In this document: positions 26,024-34,351 of the stretch, piece by piece
Position numbering within the stretch: the stretch's first letter is position 1
Layout: each line of letters starts with the position of its first letter
Assembly: GCF_051200825.1 (NCBI RefSeq)
Contig: NZ_CP195158.1
Location: 1,736,001 to 1,800,000 of the forward strand
Direction of reading: 5' to 3'
Source: Formosa sp030427735
GTDB taxonomy: Bacteria; Bacteroidota; Bacteroidia; Flavobacteriales; Flavobacteriaceae
DNA: 64,000 nt
Position numbers and translations under genes: made by a program
Notes under the pieces: generated by a model
Told to the model about the DNA's origin: nothing
The model's database searches: none
The model's input: the letters and a program-made list of their open reading frames with translations, nothing else

Positions 26024-28300
26024 TTACAAGGTATATTTCACGGTCACTGCTACGTTTCTACCAATATTGTAAATACCGTCAGGTTTTAGTCTTGATAAAT
26101 GACTGATGTACGTTTTATTGGTTAAGTTCGTGCCCGTAACGTTTAACGACAACATATTGTGTAACACTTTAAAATTGCTACCAACACCTGCACTTAATAA
26201 ATTGTAAGCTGGGGTTGTAGTTTCGTTTTCACTAACATGGTTTTGATCAAAAACCGAATTCAATTTAATAAAAGCAAATGCCTTTTTAAAGGTGTTGTTT
26301 TCAAACTCCACTCTTACAGTATTCTTCAAGGTGTTGGCTGGTATTAATGGTAAATAACCACCATTATCTTGTTTTCCTGTAACTGTTTCGAAGCTGCTCT
26401 CAAAATGCAACCAGTCTAAAGGATGTGGGTGAATGTGTAATCCGAATTCTCCTCCGTAAAGTGCTGCATCGTCTTGTAAATAGAGGTACACAGGATCGTC
26501 GTTTATGAATTCGCCATTAGGCGATAAGTAGATGTAGTTGTTTACCTTATTATAAAATCCGTTAGCAAACACTTCAAAATGATCGTTTTTAAACTCTAAA
26601 GCAAGATCGGTTTGGATGTTTTGTTCGTTATTAAGATCTGGATTTCCAATTTCATAACGATTTGTCCCTTCGTGCGAGCCATCAGATGTTAATTCGGCCA
26701 AATTAGGTGCTCTAAAACCAGTAGCTACATTTAGGCGTAAAGACGTGTTTTTGAATATATTCGCCTTAAATCCTGCTGCGCCATTAAAGCTGTTAAACGA
26801 TCGGTTTAAATCGGTTTCCGTGGCGATAGTCCTGTTGTCGAATCTGGCGCCTAATTGCACGTCGATTGTTTCAAAATGAATATGCGAAGTCGCTAAAACA
26901 CCAATATCGTTTGTTGTGGCATTCGGGATTAAGGTTTCTTCGCCATAATTCGTGTTTACTTGGTGCATGCCTTGTACACCAACAATCGTTTCGAATTTCC
27001 CAAAAGTTGGCATGTGGTATTTTACATCGTAATTAAAAGTTTTTAATTTCATGTGTAGAGCAGGGTGCAATTCTTCATCTTCTTCATGCTCATCGTGTTC
27101 GGCTTCGTCGTCATGATCATGATCGTGATCATCTTCATGGTCGTCATGTTCATCTTCATCGTCGTGGTCGTGATGGTGATGTTCTTCAAACTCTTTTCGG
27201 TCGTTATATAAAAATCCGAGATTAATATCTAAACTAGAGTCTTTAAAGAAAATATTAGATTTAGAACTTAATACGTGATTGTTTATTTGTTGATACGGTA
27301 ATAAAGGTGTTTTTTGGGTAGATTGTATGCCAATGTCTTCTGGTAAACCTAATTTAGAAGCGTTTACATTATAGCGCAATTCGGTTTTAAAATGCGTGCC
27401 CTGATAGCCTAGACCAGCCTTTAAATCTTGCTCTCTAAACCGCGTATTGGTAACTCTGTAATCTTCGGTATCGTAATCGGAATGTTCGGCAAGGCTACCT
27501 CGTATTAAAAATTTAAAATTGTTTCCAGAGGTTTTAAACCCGGCATTGGTACTGTATCCTAGTGTATTGCTGTAGTAAGTACCAGATACATCGCCGTGCG
27601 ATTCGTCTTGTTGGGCAAATTTTTCAGGGTTTAGATATAGCACACCACCCAAAGCATCGCTACCATAAAGTAAAGAAGCAGGACCTTTTATAACTTCTAC
27701 ACTCTCTATACCGGCATCGTTTATGCCTAAGCCGTGCTCGTCTCCAAATTGTTGGTTTTCTAAACGAACGCCTTGGGTGTAAACAAGAACGCGGTTAGAA
27801 CTTAGCCCGCGGATTACGGGTTTTCCTATACTTACTCCTGTAGAAATATTTTCTACACCAGCAATGTTACTAATACCATCGGCTAAAGTAACTGCGCCAG
27901 CAGATTTTAATTCGGAAACATTGGCATGTTCAACTTTCATAACATTATCGCGTTGTAATTTATGAAAAGGTGTAGATACTATAATTTCTTCCATTTCTAT
28001 GGCCGAAGCTTTTAATGTAATAGAAATTGGTGTGTTAAAAGGGATGGTTAAATCTTCCGAGTAACTTTCGTAGCCCATAATGGAGCATACAAATTTGTAA
28101 GTACCATTGGGTAATTTATCTATAGTAAAATTACCGTTTTCGTCGGTAATGGTGCCTTTGTCTAGTTGCGGAAAATAGACATCTGCAAATGCAATGCCTG
28201 TGTTGTTGGCTGTGTCCGTAACACGGCCTTGTATTATGTTTTGTGCCATTAACATAGGGGGTAGGCACAAACATAATATGATAGTCAAAAATGATTTCAT
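26024..28300 (-). CDS. TonB-dependent receptor, probable metal (zinc) uptake, His-rich loop
   Basis: 758 residues. Signal peptide, a carboxypeptidase-regulatory-like domain (IIQGRVTDTANNTGIAFADVYF), a TonB-box-like EEIIVSTPFHK, a plug (LADGISNIAGVENISTGVSIGKPVIRGL) and a barrel ending with VAVTVKYTL. An external-loop insertion at about residues 371-411 (bases ~27067-27189) is almost only His, Asp and Glu, as in ZnuD-like zinc receptors. A small His-bearing protein gene lies 56 nt upstream. Zinc is the best guess; copper, nickel or cobalt are possible. Confidence 0.85.
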   Translation of the reverse strand: MKSFLTIILCLCLPPMLMAQNIIQGRVTDTANNTGIAFADVYFPQLDKGTITDENGNFTIDKLPNGTYKFVCSIMGYESYSEDLTIPFNTPISITLKASAIEMEEIIVSTPFHKLQRDNVMKVEHANVSELKSAGAVTLADGISNIAGVENISTGVSIGKPVIRGLSSNRVLVYTQGVRLENQQFGDEHGLGINDAGIESVEVIKGPASLLYGSDALGGVLYLNPEKFAQQDESHGDVSGTYYSNTLGYSTNAGFKTSGNNFKFLIRGSLAEHSDYDTEDYRVTNTRFREQDLKAGLGYQGTHFKTELRYNVNASKLGLPEDIGIQSTQKTPLLPYQQINNHVLSSKSNIFFKDSSLDINLGFLYNDRKEFEEHHHHDHDDEDEHDDHEDDHDHDHDDEAEHDEHEEDEELHPALHMKLKTFNYDVKYHMPTFGKFETIVGVQGMHQVNTNYGEETLIPNATTNDIGVLATSHIHFETIDVQLGARFDNRTIATETDLNRSFNSFNGAAGFKANIFKNTSLRLNVATGFRAPNLAELTSDGSHEGTNRYEIGNPDLNNEQNIQTDLALEFKNDHFEVFANGFYNKVNNYIYLSPNGEFINDDPVYLYLQDDAALYGGEFGLHIHPHPLDWLHFESSFETVTGKQDNGGYLPLIPANTLKNTVRVEFENNTFKKAFAFIKLNSVFDQNHVSENETTTPAYNLLSAGVGSNFKVLHNMLSLNVTGTNLTNKTYISHLSRLKPDGIYNIGRNVAVTVKYTL

Positions 28301-28356
28301 TTATTTTGTGTTTAAATAGTTAAAATACTGATATTGTTTAGTTTATATCGGTTTAT

Positions 28357-28692
28357 TTAAACAAGGTAAGGAGGTCCTCTAAGTGAAAAATGTAGCTGTT
28401 GAAATGTACTTAAAAAGAAGTACTGAGATAAAATAATTTGAAAATTTTCTTCGGGAATATATACTTCCGTGGTGTTAAACGGAATGGTAAAATGATGATT
28501 TAATTGAAATTTATAAAATTCGCAATCCACATCGGCAGTATGTAAATGGGTTTGTTTTTCGCCAAGGCAAACTTCGTGAACATGATCTTCAAAAACATGG
28601 GTAAACTTTACAAATGTTGGAATTAGCAAAGCTAAAACCAAAGCATAAGCGGTAAGTTTACGTGTTGTATTTTTGAATTGCAGTTCTGTCAA
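28357..28692 (-). CDS. Small membrane-anchored His-bearing protein of the metal-receptor operon
   Basis: 111 residues. One hydrophobic segment near residues 13-28 (LTAYALVLALLIPTFVKF), then HVFEDHVHEVCLGEKQTHLH and DVDCEF, a cluster of six His and two Cys in about 30 residues. It ends with the aromatic LHFSLRGPPYLV. I do not know a name for this family. The His/Cys cluster and the position between the DUF6787-type gene (5 nt) and the His-rich receptor (56 nt) suggest metal binding or sensing at the periplasmic face. The function is inferred from context only. Confidence 0.7.
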   Translation of the reverse strand: MTELQFKNTTRKLTAYALVLALLIPTFVKFTHVFEDHVHEVCLGEKQTHLHTADVDCEFYKFQLNHHFTIPFNTTEVYIPEENFQIILSQYFFLSTFQQLHFSLRGPPYLV

Positions 28693-28697
28693 ACCTT

Positions 28698-29183
28698 TTA
28701 AATTTTTAAGCCAAAACGCCTTAGCATTTTCTTTTCGAAATTCCAGAAAAACTCAAACTGACCAAATAACCAGCCAAAGCATACTAATAAAATCTGATAA
28801 AATATAATTCCTAAAAGTACATAAAGCACCCAATATAAAGCAGGGTTCAGGTTTTCTTGGGTTATACCAAGCCATTTAATAATAGGTCTGCCAACAAAAA
28901 CCGACGACGAGCCGGTAAAAGCGAACACCATAAAAACGCGAATCATTTCCCATTTATAGTTTAAAACCCATTTGTGTTCTAATTTTTTAAATAAAAACAA
29001 GAAGAATTTTAATAACAAAAAGCTTGAAATTAATGTAGATAGTAAAATTATGGCCGTCGAATTTGTTTTAAAAATAGCAGTCGAAATTTTATATCCGCTA
29101 TAGAGTACTAAGAGTAAGCCTACAAAGGGAAACAGTAATTGCCAATTTTTTGTGATTTGCCAAGTTTGTTTAAATTTTTCCAT
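28698..29183 (-). CDS. DUF6787-like membrane protein
   Basis: 161 residues with about four membrane segments (near 15-35, 40-65, 83-105 and 118-148). The stretch VFAFTGSSSVFVGRPIIKWLGI and the end LFGQFEFFWNFEKKMLRRFGLKI match, as I recall them, small Bacteroidota proteins now called DUF6787, sometimes misnamed prolipoprotein diacylglyceryl transferase because of a weak resemblance. It has none of the catalytic features of Lgt. It is 5 nt upstream of the His-bearing gene. Confidence 0.65.
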   Translation of the reverse strand: MEKFKQTWQITKNWQLLFPFVGLLLVLYSGYKISTAIFKTNSTAIILLSTLISSFLLLKFFLFLFKKLEHKWVLNYKWEMIRVFMVFAFTGSSSVFVGRPIIKWLGITQENLNPALYWVLYVLLGIIFYQILLVCFGWLFGQFEFFWNFEKKMLRRFGLKI

Positions 29184-29289
29184 ATGTATTTAAAATGCTC
29201 TTGGAGTATAAACTTCGATTTTTGTGTCGAATACCAACCCTTTAAACATCTTTATGGTTTGCTTTAATGTTATTCGCTGCAAATATAAA

Positions 29290-29730
29290 TTAAATTCTAG
29301 GAACAAAGCTAGACAATCGCTGATTGTATTTTAATTGAAAGTAGATGAAGTAGTTGTAAAGCTTGTAATTTACTTCGTAGCCATAATCTATGTTTGGCCT
29401 GTAGTCAATTTGTATTTCGTATAGATTAGGATCGAAACGGGTAGGGGTAATTACACGATTGTTCCATTCGTTTACCATAATAATGTTTCGGCTTTCTAGG
29501 TATTGCTGTTCGTAATAACCTTCTGGTCGTGCGGTTGAAACTAGCCAAGTATTAAAACCTGGTTCAATTATGATAATTTGGTATTCTAAGCTGTCATTTT
29601 CAATTCTTACGGTGTCGTTTTCTGTAGTAGTTGTTTCTTGTATTGTGTTGTTCTGGGCAACAGTGGGCTTGTTGGCATTGCAGCCTACAATACATACTAC
29701 TATAATTAAAAACAAAAAAAACGATCTCAT
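29290..29730 (-). CDS. DUF6146-like lipoprotein
   Basis: 146 residues. Lipoprotein signal ends VVCIVGC, acylated Cys at about residue 17. The body has IIIIEPGFNTWLVSTARPEGYYEQQYLESRNIIMVNEWNNRV and NPNLYE-type beta strands, then NYKLYNYFIYFQLKYNQRL, as in the DUF6146 family of Flavobacteriia. Function unknown. A TATATTTG box on the minus strand near 29280-29287 could give the following gene its own promoter. Confidence 0.72.
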   Translation of the reverse strand: MRSFFLFLIIVVCIVGCNANKPTVAQNNTIQETTTTENDTVRIENDSLEYQIIIIEPGFNTWLVSTARPEGYYEQQYLESRNIIMVNEWNNRVITPTRFDPNLYEIQIDYRPNIDYGYEVNYKLYNYFIYFQLKYNQRLSSFVPRI

Positions 29731-29784
29731 AACAATTCCATTTACTTAAAGTTACAATTTTTTTATGCAATTAAAAAATTAAAA

Positions 29785-29817
29785 GAAAAAGCCAAATCGT
29801 GTTGATTCGGCTTTTTC
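29785..29817 (-). terminator. Terminator after the DUF937 gene
   Basis: 29785-29798 pairs with 29804-29817 (stem GAAAAAGCCAAATC with one mismatch), with A/T-rich arms that act on the minus strand. Confidence 0.8.
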
Positions 29818-29848
29818 AATTATTGTTTTAAACAGAAAGGTTTAGCTG

Positions 29849-30481
29849 TTATTTTAAAAAATTATCTAGCATACCAGAAAGTCCGCCTTTATTTTTATTG
29901 CTATCTAAAAACATTCCTGCAACATCGTCTACAATGCTTCCGTCGCCATCGGCGTCTAGCATAGAGGTTAAAAAGTTTTGTTCTTGGCCACTAGAATTAC
30001 TTTGTAATAAACCACCAAGCATGCTTGTTAAATCGCTTGAATTACTAACGTTATTAGAGCGTTGTTGTTTGCCTAAATAGCCCATAAGTAAAGGCGTTGC
30101 CATTTTTAGTATTTGTGAAACACTATTGGCATCGATACCTGATTTTTGACTTAATGCTTGTTCGACATTATTTTGTTTTTGACCTAAAACATGATTTAAA
30201 ATTTTACTTCCGTCATTTATAACATCGTTATCTACGCCACCTTGAAAGAAGCTTCCTAAGTCGTCTAAAATGCTGCCGTCGTGCTTATTTGCTAATGCGT
30301 TTTGAAGTCCTTGTGCACCTTCTGGAGTGCTGGCATTTCTGTTCATGGCTTGCATTAATACAGGTAATGCCATACCTAATAAATTGTTAGTTTTGTTTTG
30401 ATCTTGGCCAGTTTGTCCTGCAACACCGCTTACCAAACTTTTTCCTAAATCACTGTTTAATAAATCTAAAATTCCCGACAT
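29849..30481 (-). CDS. DUF937 family protein
   Basis: 210 residues, no signal peptide or membrane helix. It is built from helical repeats rich in Gly, Asn, Ser and Gln: LLGMALPVLMQAMNRN, LLGMALP-like segments recur near 120-140 (ILKMATPLLMGYLGKQQ). Two short acidic stretches (KHDGSILDDLGSFFQGG and DADGDGSIVDDVAGMF) look like loops that could hold calcium but do not form full EF-hands. DUF937 members have no settled function; YidB-type proteins belong here. It is separated from the ser genes by a terminator. Confidence 0.83.
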   Translation of the reverse strand: MSGILDLLNSDLGKSLVSGVAGQTGQDQNKTNNLLGMALPVLMQAMNRNASTPEGAQGLQNALANKHDGSILDDLGSFFQGGVDNDVINDGSKILNHVLGQKQNNVEQALSQKSGIDANSVSQILKMATPLLMGYLGKQQRSNNVSNSSDLTSMLGGLLQSNSSGQEQNFLTSMLDADGDGSIVDDVAGMFLDSNKNKGGLSGMLDNFLK

Positions 30482-30526
30482 GGTTATATGGTTTTATTGA
30501 TTAAAATGTATCTGTTTTCAAGATAC

Positions 30527-30558
30527 GAAAAAAGTCTTAACGGTTATGTTAAGACTTT
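30527..30558 (-). terminator. Terminator after serA
   Basis: AAAGTCTTAAC (30531-30541) pairs with GTTAAGACTTT (30548-30558), an 11-bp perfect stem. The A-run at 30527-30533 becomes the U-tract on the minus strand. Confidence 0.9.
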
Positions 30559-30588
30559 AATATGTTTAAACCCCGAAAGGTCGTGTTT

Positions 30589-31539
30589 TTATAGTAAAAT
30601 ACTACTAATTTGTTGTGCTAGCTCTGTGCCAATTCGGTCTTGAGCTTCGTTTGTAGCGGCACCTGTATGCGGTGTTAACGATAACGAAGGATTCATTAAT
30701 AAGCCCATTTCTGGTTTTGGTTCTTTTTCGAAAACATCTAGAGCAGCTCTCGCTATTTTACCACTTTCTATAGCTTTAACTAAAGCAAGTTCGTCTACCA
30801 CACCACCGCGAGCAGCGTTAACTAAAATGGCACCGTCTTTCATTAATTTAAATTCGGCTTCACCAATAACGTAACCATCTTGAGCAGGAACGTGTAATGT
30901 TAAAAAATCGGCTTGTTTTAGGACTTCTTCTTTAGAGATAGTTTTGATATCGAAATTTACTTTCTGCCCATCGAAAAAATCTAATTCTAAATTCACTTTT
31001 TCAATAAAAGGATCGAAAGCGACCACTTTCATGCCAGCGCCTAAAGCAACTTTAGCTGTAGCTTGACCAATGCGTCCAAAACCTAAAACACCTAAAGTTT
31101 TTCCTTTTAGTTCGGTTCCTTTGGCGTAGGCTTTCTTTAAGCCTTTAAAATTGCTGTCGCCTTCTAAAGGCATTTCTCTATTAGAGTTATGTAAAAAACG
31201 GGCTAAACCGTAAAGATGTCCAAAAACCAATTCGGCTACAGAATGCGATGATGCTGCAGGTGTATTAATAACATGTAACCCTTTTTCTCTTGCATAGGCA
31301 ACATCAATATTATCCATACCAACACCACCACGGCCTATAATTTTTAGGCTAGGGCAAGCATCTATTAAATCTTTGCGTACAGTTGTTGCGCTACGTACAA
31401 GTAAAACAACAATATTGTTTTCGTTAATATAATTGGCTAATTGTTCTTGTGCTACGGTAGTGGTTAAAACTTCGAAACCATCTTTGGTTAAGGCATCTAT
31501 ACCACTTTGAGAAATACCGTCGTTTGCTAATACTTTCAT
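30589..31539 (-). CDS. serA: D-3-phosphoglycerate dehydrogenase (short form)
   Basis: 316 residues, without the C-terminal ACT regulatory domain of long SerA, so no direct serine feedback is expected. NAD site LGVLGFGRIGQATAKVALGAGMKVVAFDPF, catalytic Arg in NAARGGVVDE, Glu nearby, and His in TPHTGAATNEAQDR. It oxidises 3-phosphoglycerate in serine synthesis. It lies 50 nt downstream of serC, so the two make one unit. A 2-hydroxyacid dehydrogenase of other specificity is possible, but context favours serA. Confidence 0.9.
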   Translation of the reverse strand: MKVLANDGISQSGIDALTKDGFEVLTTTVAQEQLANYINENNIVVLLVRSATTVRKDLIDACPSLKIIGRGGVGMDNIDVAYAREKGLHVINTPAASSHSVAELVFGHLYGLARFLHNSNREMPLEGDSNFKGLKKAYAKGTELKGKTLGVLGFGRIGQATAKVALGAGMKVVAFDPFIEKVNLELDFFDGQKVNFDIKTISKEEVLKQADFLTLHVPAQDGYVIGEAEFKLMKDGAILVNAARGGVVDELALVKAIESGKIARAALDVFEKEPKPEMGLLMNPSLSLTPHTGAATNEAQDRIGTELAQQISSILL

Positions 31540-31588
31540 AAGTTTATCGTCAAATTAATGACTAAGATTTTATATTGATTAATTTATT

Positions 31589-32653
31589 TTAAGCTTTTCG
31601 TTCTAGTTCACTCATTACTTCAACTAAAGCTGCTACGCTACTTAAAGGCAGTGCATTGTACATTGAAGCTCTGTAGCCACCAACACTTCTGTGGCCATTT
31701 ATGCCATTCATGCCAGCTTCTTTGGCCATGGTTTCAAAAGTGTCTTTTAACGACTCGTCTGTTAAGTTAAAAGTTGCGTTCATATTAGAGCGATCTTCTT
31801 TTGCTGCAAAACCTTTAAATAATGGATTTAGGTCTATTTCTGAATACATTAATTTTGCCTTCTTCTCGTTTTCTTCTTCTATAGCAGCAATTCCGCCAAG
31901 ATTTTTTAACCATTCTAAAGTTAACATAGAGGTGTACACAGCAAAAACAGGAGGTGTATTAAACATACTTTCTTTGTCTATATGTACGGCGTAATCTAAC
32001 ATTGATGGGATTTGTCTAGATACTTTTCCTAAGACATCTTTTTTAACCACAACAAGAGTTGTACCAGCAGGGCCCATGTTTTTTTGAGCGCCAGCGTATA
32101 TGATATCGAATTTTGAAAAATCTAGAGTTCTAGAAAAAATATCGCTACTCATGTCGCATACCATTGGCACGGGACTGTTAGGGAATTCTTTAATTTGAGT
32201 TCCGAAAATAGTGTTGTTAGAGGTACAGTGGAAATAATCTATATCTGAAGGAATATCGAATCCTTTAGGGATATAATTGTAATTAGCATCTTTAGATGAA
32301 GCAACCTCTATAACTTCACCAAATAATTTGGCTTCTTTAAGGGCTTTTGCGCTCCATGTACCACTATTTAAATATCCAGCTTTATTTTCTAATAAATTAT
32401 ACGCAGCCATTAAAAATTGCGTGCTTGCCCCGCCTTGTAAAAAGAGGGCGTGGTAGCCTTTGCCTTCAAGACCTAAAAGCTCTAATGCTAAGGCGCTAGC
32501 GTGATCCATTACATCTACAAAAGACTTGCTTCTGTGCGAAATTTCGATTAAAGATAAACCACTATTATTAAAATCGATAACGGCTTCCGATGCTTTAAGT
32601 AAAACTTCTTGAGGTAAAATGCAGGGACCTGCGCTAAAATTGTGTTTTTTCAT
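31589..32653 (-). CDS. serC: Phosphoserine aminotransferase
   Basis: 354 residues. It starts KKHNFSAGPCILPQEVL, typical for SerC. PLP lysine is K191 in DIIYAGAQKNMGPAG. HCTSNNTIFGTQI and RSVGGYRASMYNALPL near the C-terminus match phosphate-binding parts. The enzyme transfers the amino group of glutamate to 3-phosphohydroxypyruvate, and also serves pyridoxal phosphate synthesis. It precedes serA. Confidence 0.95.
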   Translation of the reverse strand: MKKHNFSAGPCILPQEVLLKASEAVIDFNNSGLSLIEISHRSKSFVDVMDHASALALELLGLEGKGYHALFLQGGASTQFLMAAYNLLENKAGYLNSGTWSAKALKEAKLFGEVIEVASSKDANYNYIPKGFDIPSDIDYFHCTSNNTIFGTQIKEFPNSPVPMVCDMSSDIFSRTLDFSKFDIIYAGAQKNMGPAGTTLVVVKKDVLGKVSRQIPSMLDYAVHIDKESMFNTPPVFAVYTSMLTLEWLKNLGGIAAIEEENEKKAKLMYSEIDLNPLFKGFAAKEDRSNMNATFNLTDESLKDTFETMAKEAGMNGINGHRSVGGYRASMYNALPLSSVAALVEVMSELERKA

Positions 32654-32731
32654 TGTGTCGATAATTTTATGATAAGTACAAAGGTGCTAATTAATTGATG
32701 ATTTTATGTTATAAAATTAATAATTTTTATG

Positions 32732-33790
32732 CTAAATGCTTAATAAAAAATCAATAGTATCTACATTGTCTGCATAGTCCCAAAGCTTAGGGTTTTGGGT
32801 ATCTCCGAAAACAATTTCGTTATTCGTAAACTCTTTAGAAACAATACATTGTATTTGCTCTTTTTTGGAATTTAAAGTGGTTTTTAGCTCAACTATATCG
32901 TTGTAGTACTCGTAAAAAACGGTGGCAATAGGCGAGGCAAAACTGTCGTCTTCTTTAATCATTAAAAACCCGTTTTCCAGCATATCAAATTCACTCATTA
33001 AATACACGGCTTTATTGTAATCGTAATTATTGGCATATTTCTGGTCGTGAATGACTTCGTGCCATTTGTACATGGCTTGAAAAAAATTGTCGAACTGATA
33101 ATCTTTAGGAATAAAAAGTTTAGAAACACTGCGGCAGCCTAAGCCAAAATATCTAAAAATATCGTCGGCCAATCCTTCCAATTCTTCCATGCTTTCATTT
33201 CCTGTAAGCACAGCAATGGAGTTTCTATTTTTTCTAATAATCGCAGGTTTGTCCTTAAAATAATATTCGAAATACCGGGCGGTGTTGTTGCTGCCTGTTG
33301 CTATTACAGCGTCAAAATTGTTTAGTTTTTCGTCTGTAAATGTAATTCTTCCTTTAAATTCAGGCTCTACATATTCTAGGTATTTAGCCAGGATGGGAAG
33401 AAGGTGTTTGTCGTTAGACGATTGTTTAACCAAAACACGATGTCCAGAAATTAATACCGAAAGAAAGTCGTGAAACCCAACTAACGGAATATTACCAGCC
33501 ATAATAATAGCAATCGTTTTTAATGATTCATCCTTAAAGTTATACTGTTCTAGCCATTGGTTAAGGTTGCTTTCTGTAAGCGATTTAGCCCAGCCAGATA
33601 TAGCAAATAAAAGATTGTCCTGGTTAAACCAACCATTGTGCTCTTGCGCCAACTTGAGTTGATGTTTAAACGTATCGAAAAACAAATCGTTAAAAAGCAC
33701 AGTGTCTTTTTGTTGAATTTTAGTGGCGTTAAACTGACTTAAAAAATCACCTAGTTTAACAAAAGCATCAATTCTTTGCTGTAAATTCAT
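32732..33790 (-). CDS. LuxC-like acyl-CoA reductase
   Basis: 352 residues. The aldehyde-dehydrogenase-like LuxC fold is suggested by IIMAGNIPLVGFHDFLSVLISGHRVLVKQSSND, VIATGSNNTARYFEYYF, and FRYFGLGCRSVSKLFIPKDY, with the likely catalytic Cys in GLGCRS. Family members reduce acyl-CoA or acyl carriers to aldehydes. No luxA, luxB, luxD or luxE are here, so light production is not indicated. It stands in front of serC by 78 nt and is divergent from a ferredoxin gene, with interleaved promoters. Confidence 0.82.
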   Translation of the reverse strand: MNLQQRIDAFVKLGDFLSQFNATKIQQKDTVLFNDLFFDTFKHQLKLAQEHNGWFNQDNLLFAISGWAKSLTESNLNQWLEQYNFKDESLKTIAIIMAGNIPLVGFHDFLSVLISGHRVLVKQSSNDKHLLPILAKYLEYVEPEFKGRITFTDEKLNNFDAVIATGSNNTARYFEYYFKDKPAIIRKNRNSIAVLTGNESMEELEGLADDIFRYFGLGCRSVSKLFIPKDYQFDNFFQAMYKWHEVIHDQKYANNYDYNKAVYLMSEFDMLENGFLMIKEDDSFASPIATVFYEYYNDIVELKTTLNSKKEQIQCIVSKEFTNNEIVFGDTQNPKLWDYADNVDTIDFLLSI

Positions 33791-33797
33791 TTTCTAA

Positions 33798-33829
33798 TTT
33801 GGTTATGAAAGGTTTTGGCTTTATTTTTG
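33798..33829 (+). promoter_or_regulatory. Consensus promoter for the ferredoxin gene
   Basis: TTTG at 33798-33801, 20-nt spacer, TATTTTTG at 33822-33829 (exact TAnnTTTG). Transcription would start near 33836, about 22 nt before the ATG at 33858. Confidence 0.75.
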
Positions 33830-33834
33830 TTCGA

Positions 33835-33864
33835 CAAAGTTAGAAAAAGAAAATGCTATGGCAA
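33835..33864 (-). promoter_or_regulatory. Opposing promoter for the acyl-CoA reductase gene
   Basis: On the minus strand TTG at 33864-33862, 19-nt spacer, TAACTTTG at 33842-33835. Transcription would start near 33828, 38 nt before the ATG at 33790. Its -33 element lies inside the ferredoxin reading frame and it overlaps the start region of the plus-strand promoter. Confidence 0.65.
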
Positions 33865-34214
33865 TTATTATAACAGACGAATGTATAAATTGTGGGGCTT
33901 GTGAACCAGAGTGCCCAAATACTGCAATATATGAAGGTGCAGACGATTGGAGATATAAAGACGGAACAAGTTTAGAAGGTAATGTTGTGTTGCCAAACGG
34001 TAAAGAAGTAGATGCCGATGAAGCACAAGAGCCTGTAAGCGACGAGATTTACTATATTGTTCCAGATAAATGTACCGAGTGTAAAGGGTTTCATGAAGAG
34101 CCACAGTGTGCTGCGGTTTGTCCAGTAGATTGTTGTGTTCCAGACGAAGATCATGAAGAGACAGAAGAAGAATTGTTAGGTAAACAGCGCTTTATGCACC
34201 CAGATGGTCATTAA
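33858..34214 (+). CDS. 2[4Fe-4S] ferredoxin with acidic C-terminal extension
   Basis: 118 residues. First cluster motif CINCGACEPECP (C-x2-C-x2-C-x3-CP) near residues 9-20; second C-x2-C with a spacer of eight residues before C-x3-C-P (CTECKGFHEEPQCAAVCP), then a further CC. The longer second loop is the Alvin-type (2[4Fe-4S] Allochromatium-like) pattern. An acidic tail (EDHEETEEELL) follows. It carries electrons in the cytosol; partner unknown. Its promoter is a perfect consensus, and it faces the acyl-CoA reductase gene. Confidence 0.93.
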   Translation: MAIIITDECINCGACEPECPNTAIYEGADDWRYKDGTSLEGNVVLPNGKEVDADEAQEPVSDEIYYIVPDKCTECKGFHEEPQCAAVCPVDCCVPDEDHEETEEELLGKQRFMHPDGH

Positions 34215-34236
34215 TTTGAAGCTGTAAATAAAATTG

Positions 34237-34265
34237 AAATCCCGAGTTTTCCTCGGGATTTTTTT
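34237..34265 (+). terminator. Terminator after ferredoxin gene
   Basis: AAATCCCGAG (34237-34246) pairs with CTCGGGATTT (34252-34261), five-base loop, then a T-run. Confidence 0.92.
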
Positions 34266-34289
34266 ATGTTATAACTTCAGATAATTACT

Positions 34290-34297
34290 TACATTTG
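34290..34297 (+). promoter_or_regulatory. -7 promoter box in front of ychF
   Basis: TACATTTG is an exact TAnnTTTG match about 55 nt before the ATG. A clear TTG at the -33 position is missing (TGTT near 34267), so this is a partial promoter call. Confidence 0.5.
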
Positions 34298-34351
34298 CAA
34301 TCGCTAAAACCAAGTGTGGTTTAAACTTTAATATAATTCTTTGTAATAAAA

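Noticed and set aside
32732..33790. LuxC-like protein as part of a bioluminescence operon
   Set aside because: luxA, luxB, luxD and luxE are absent and the neighbours are serine-synthesis genes.
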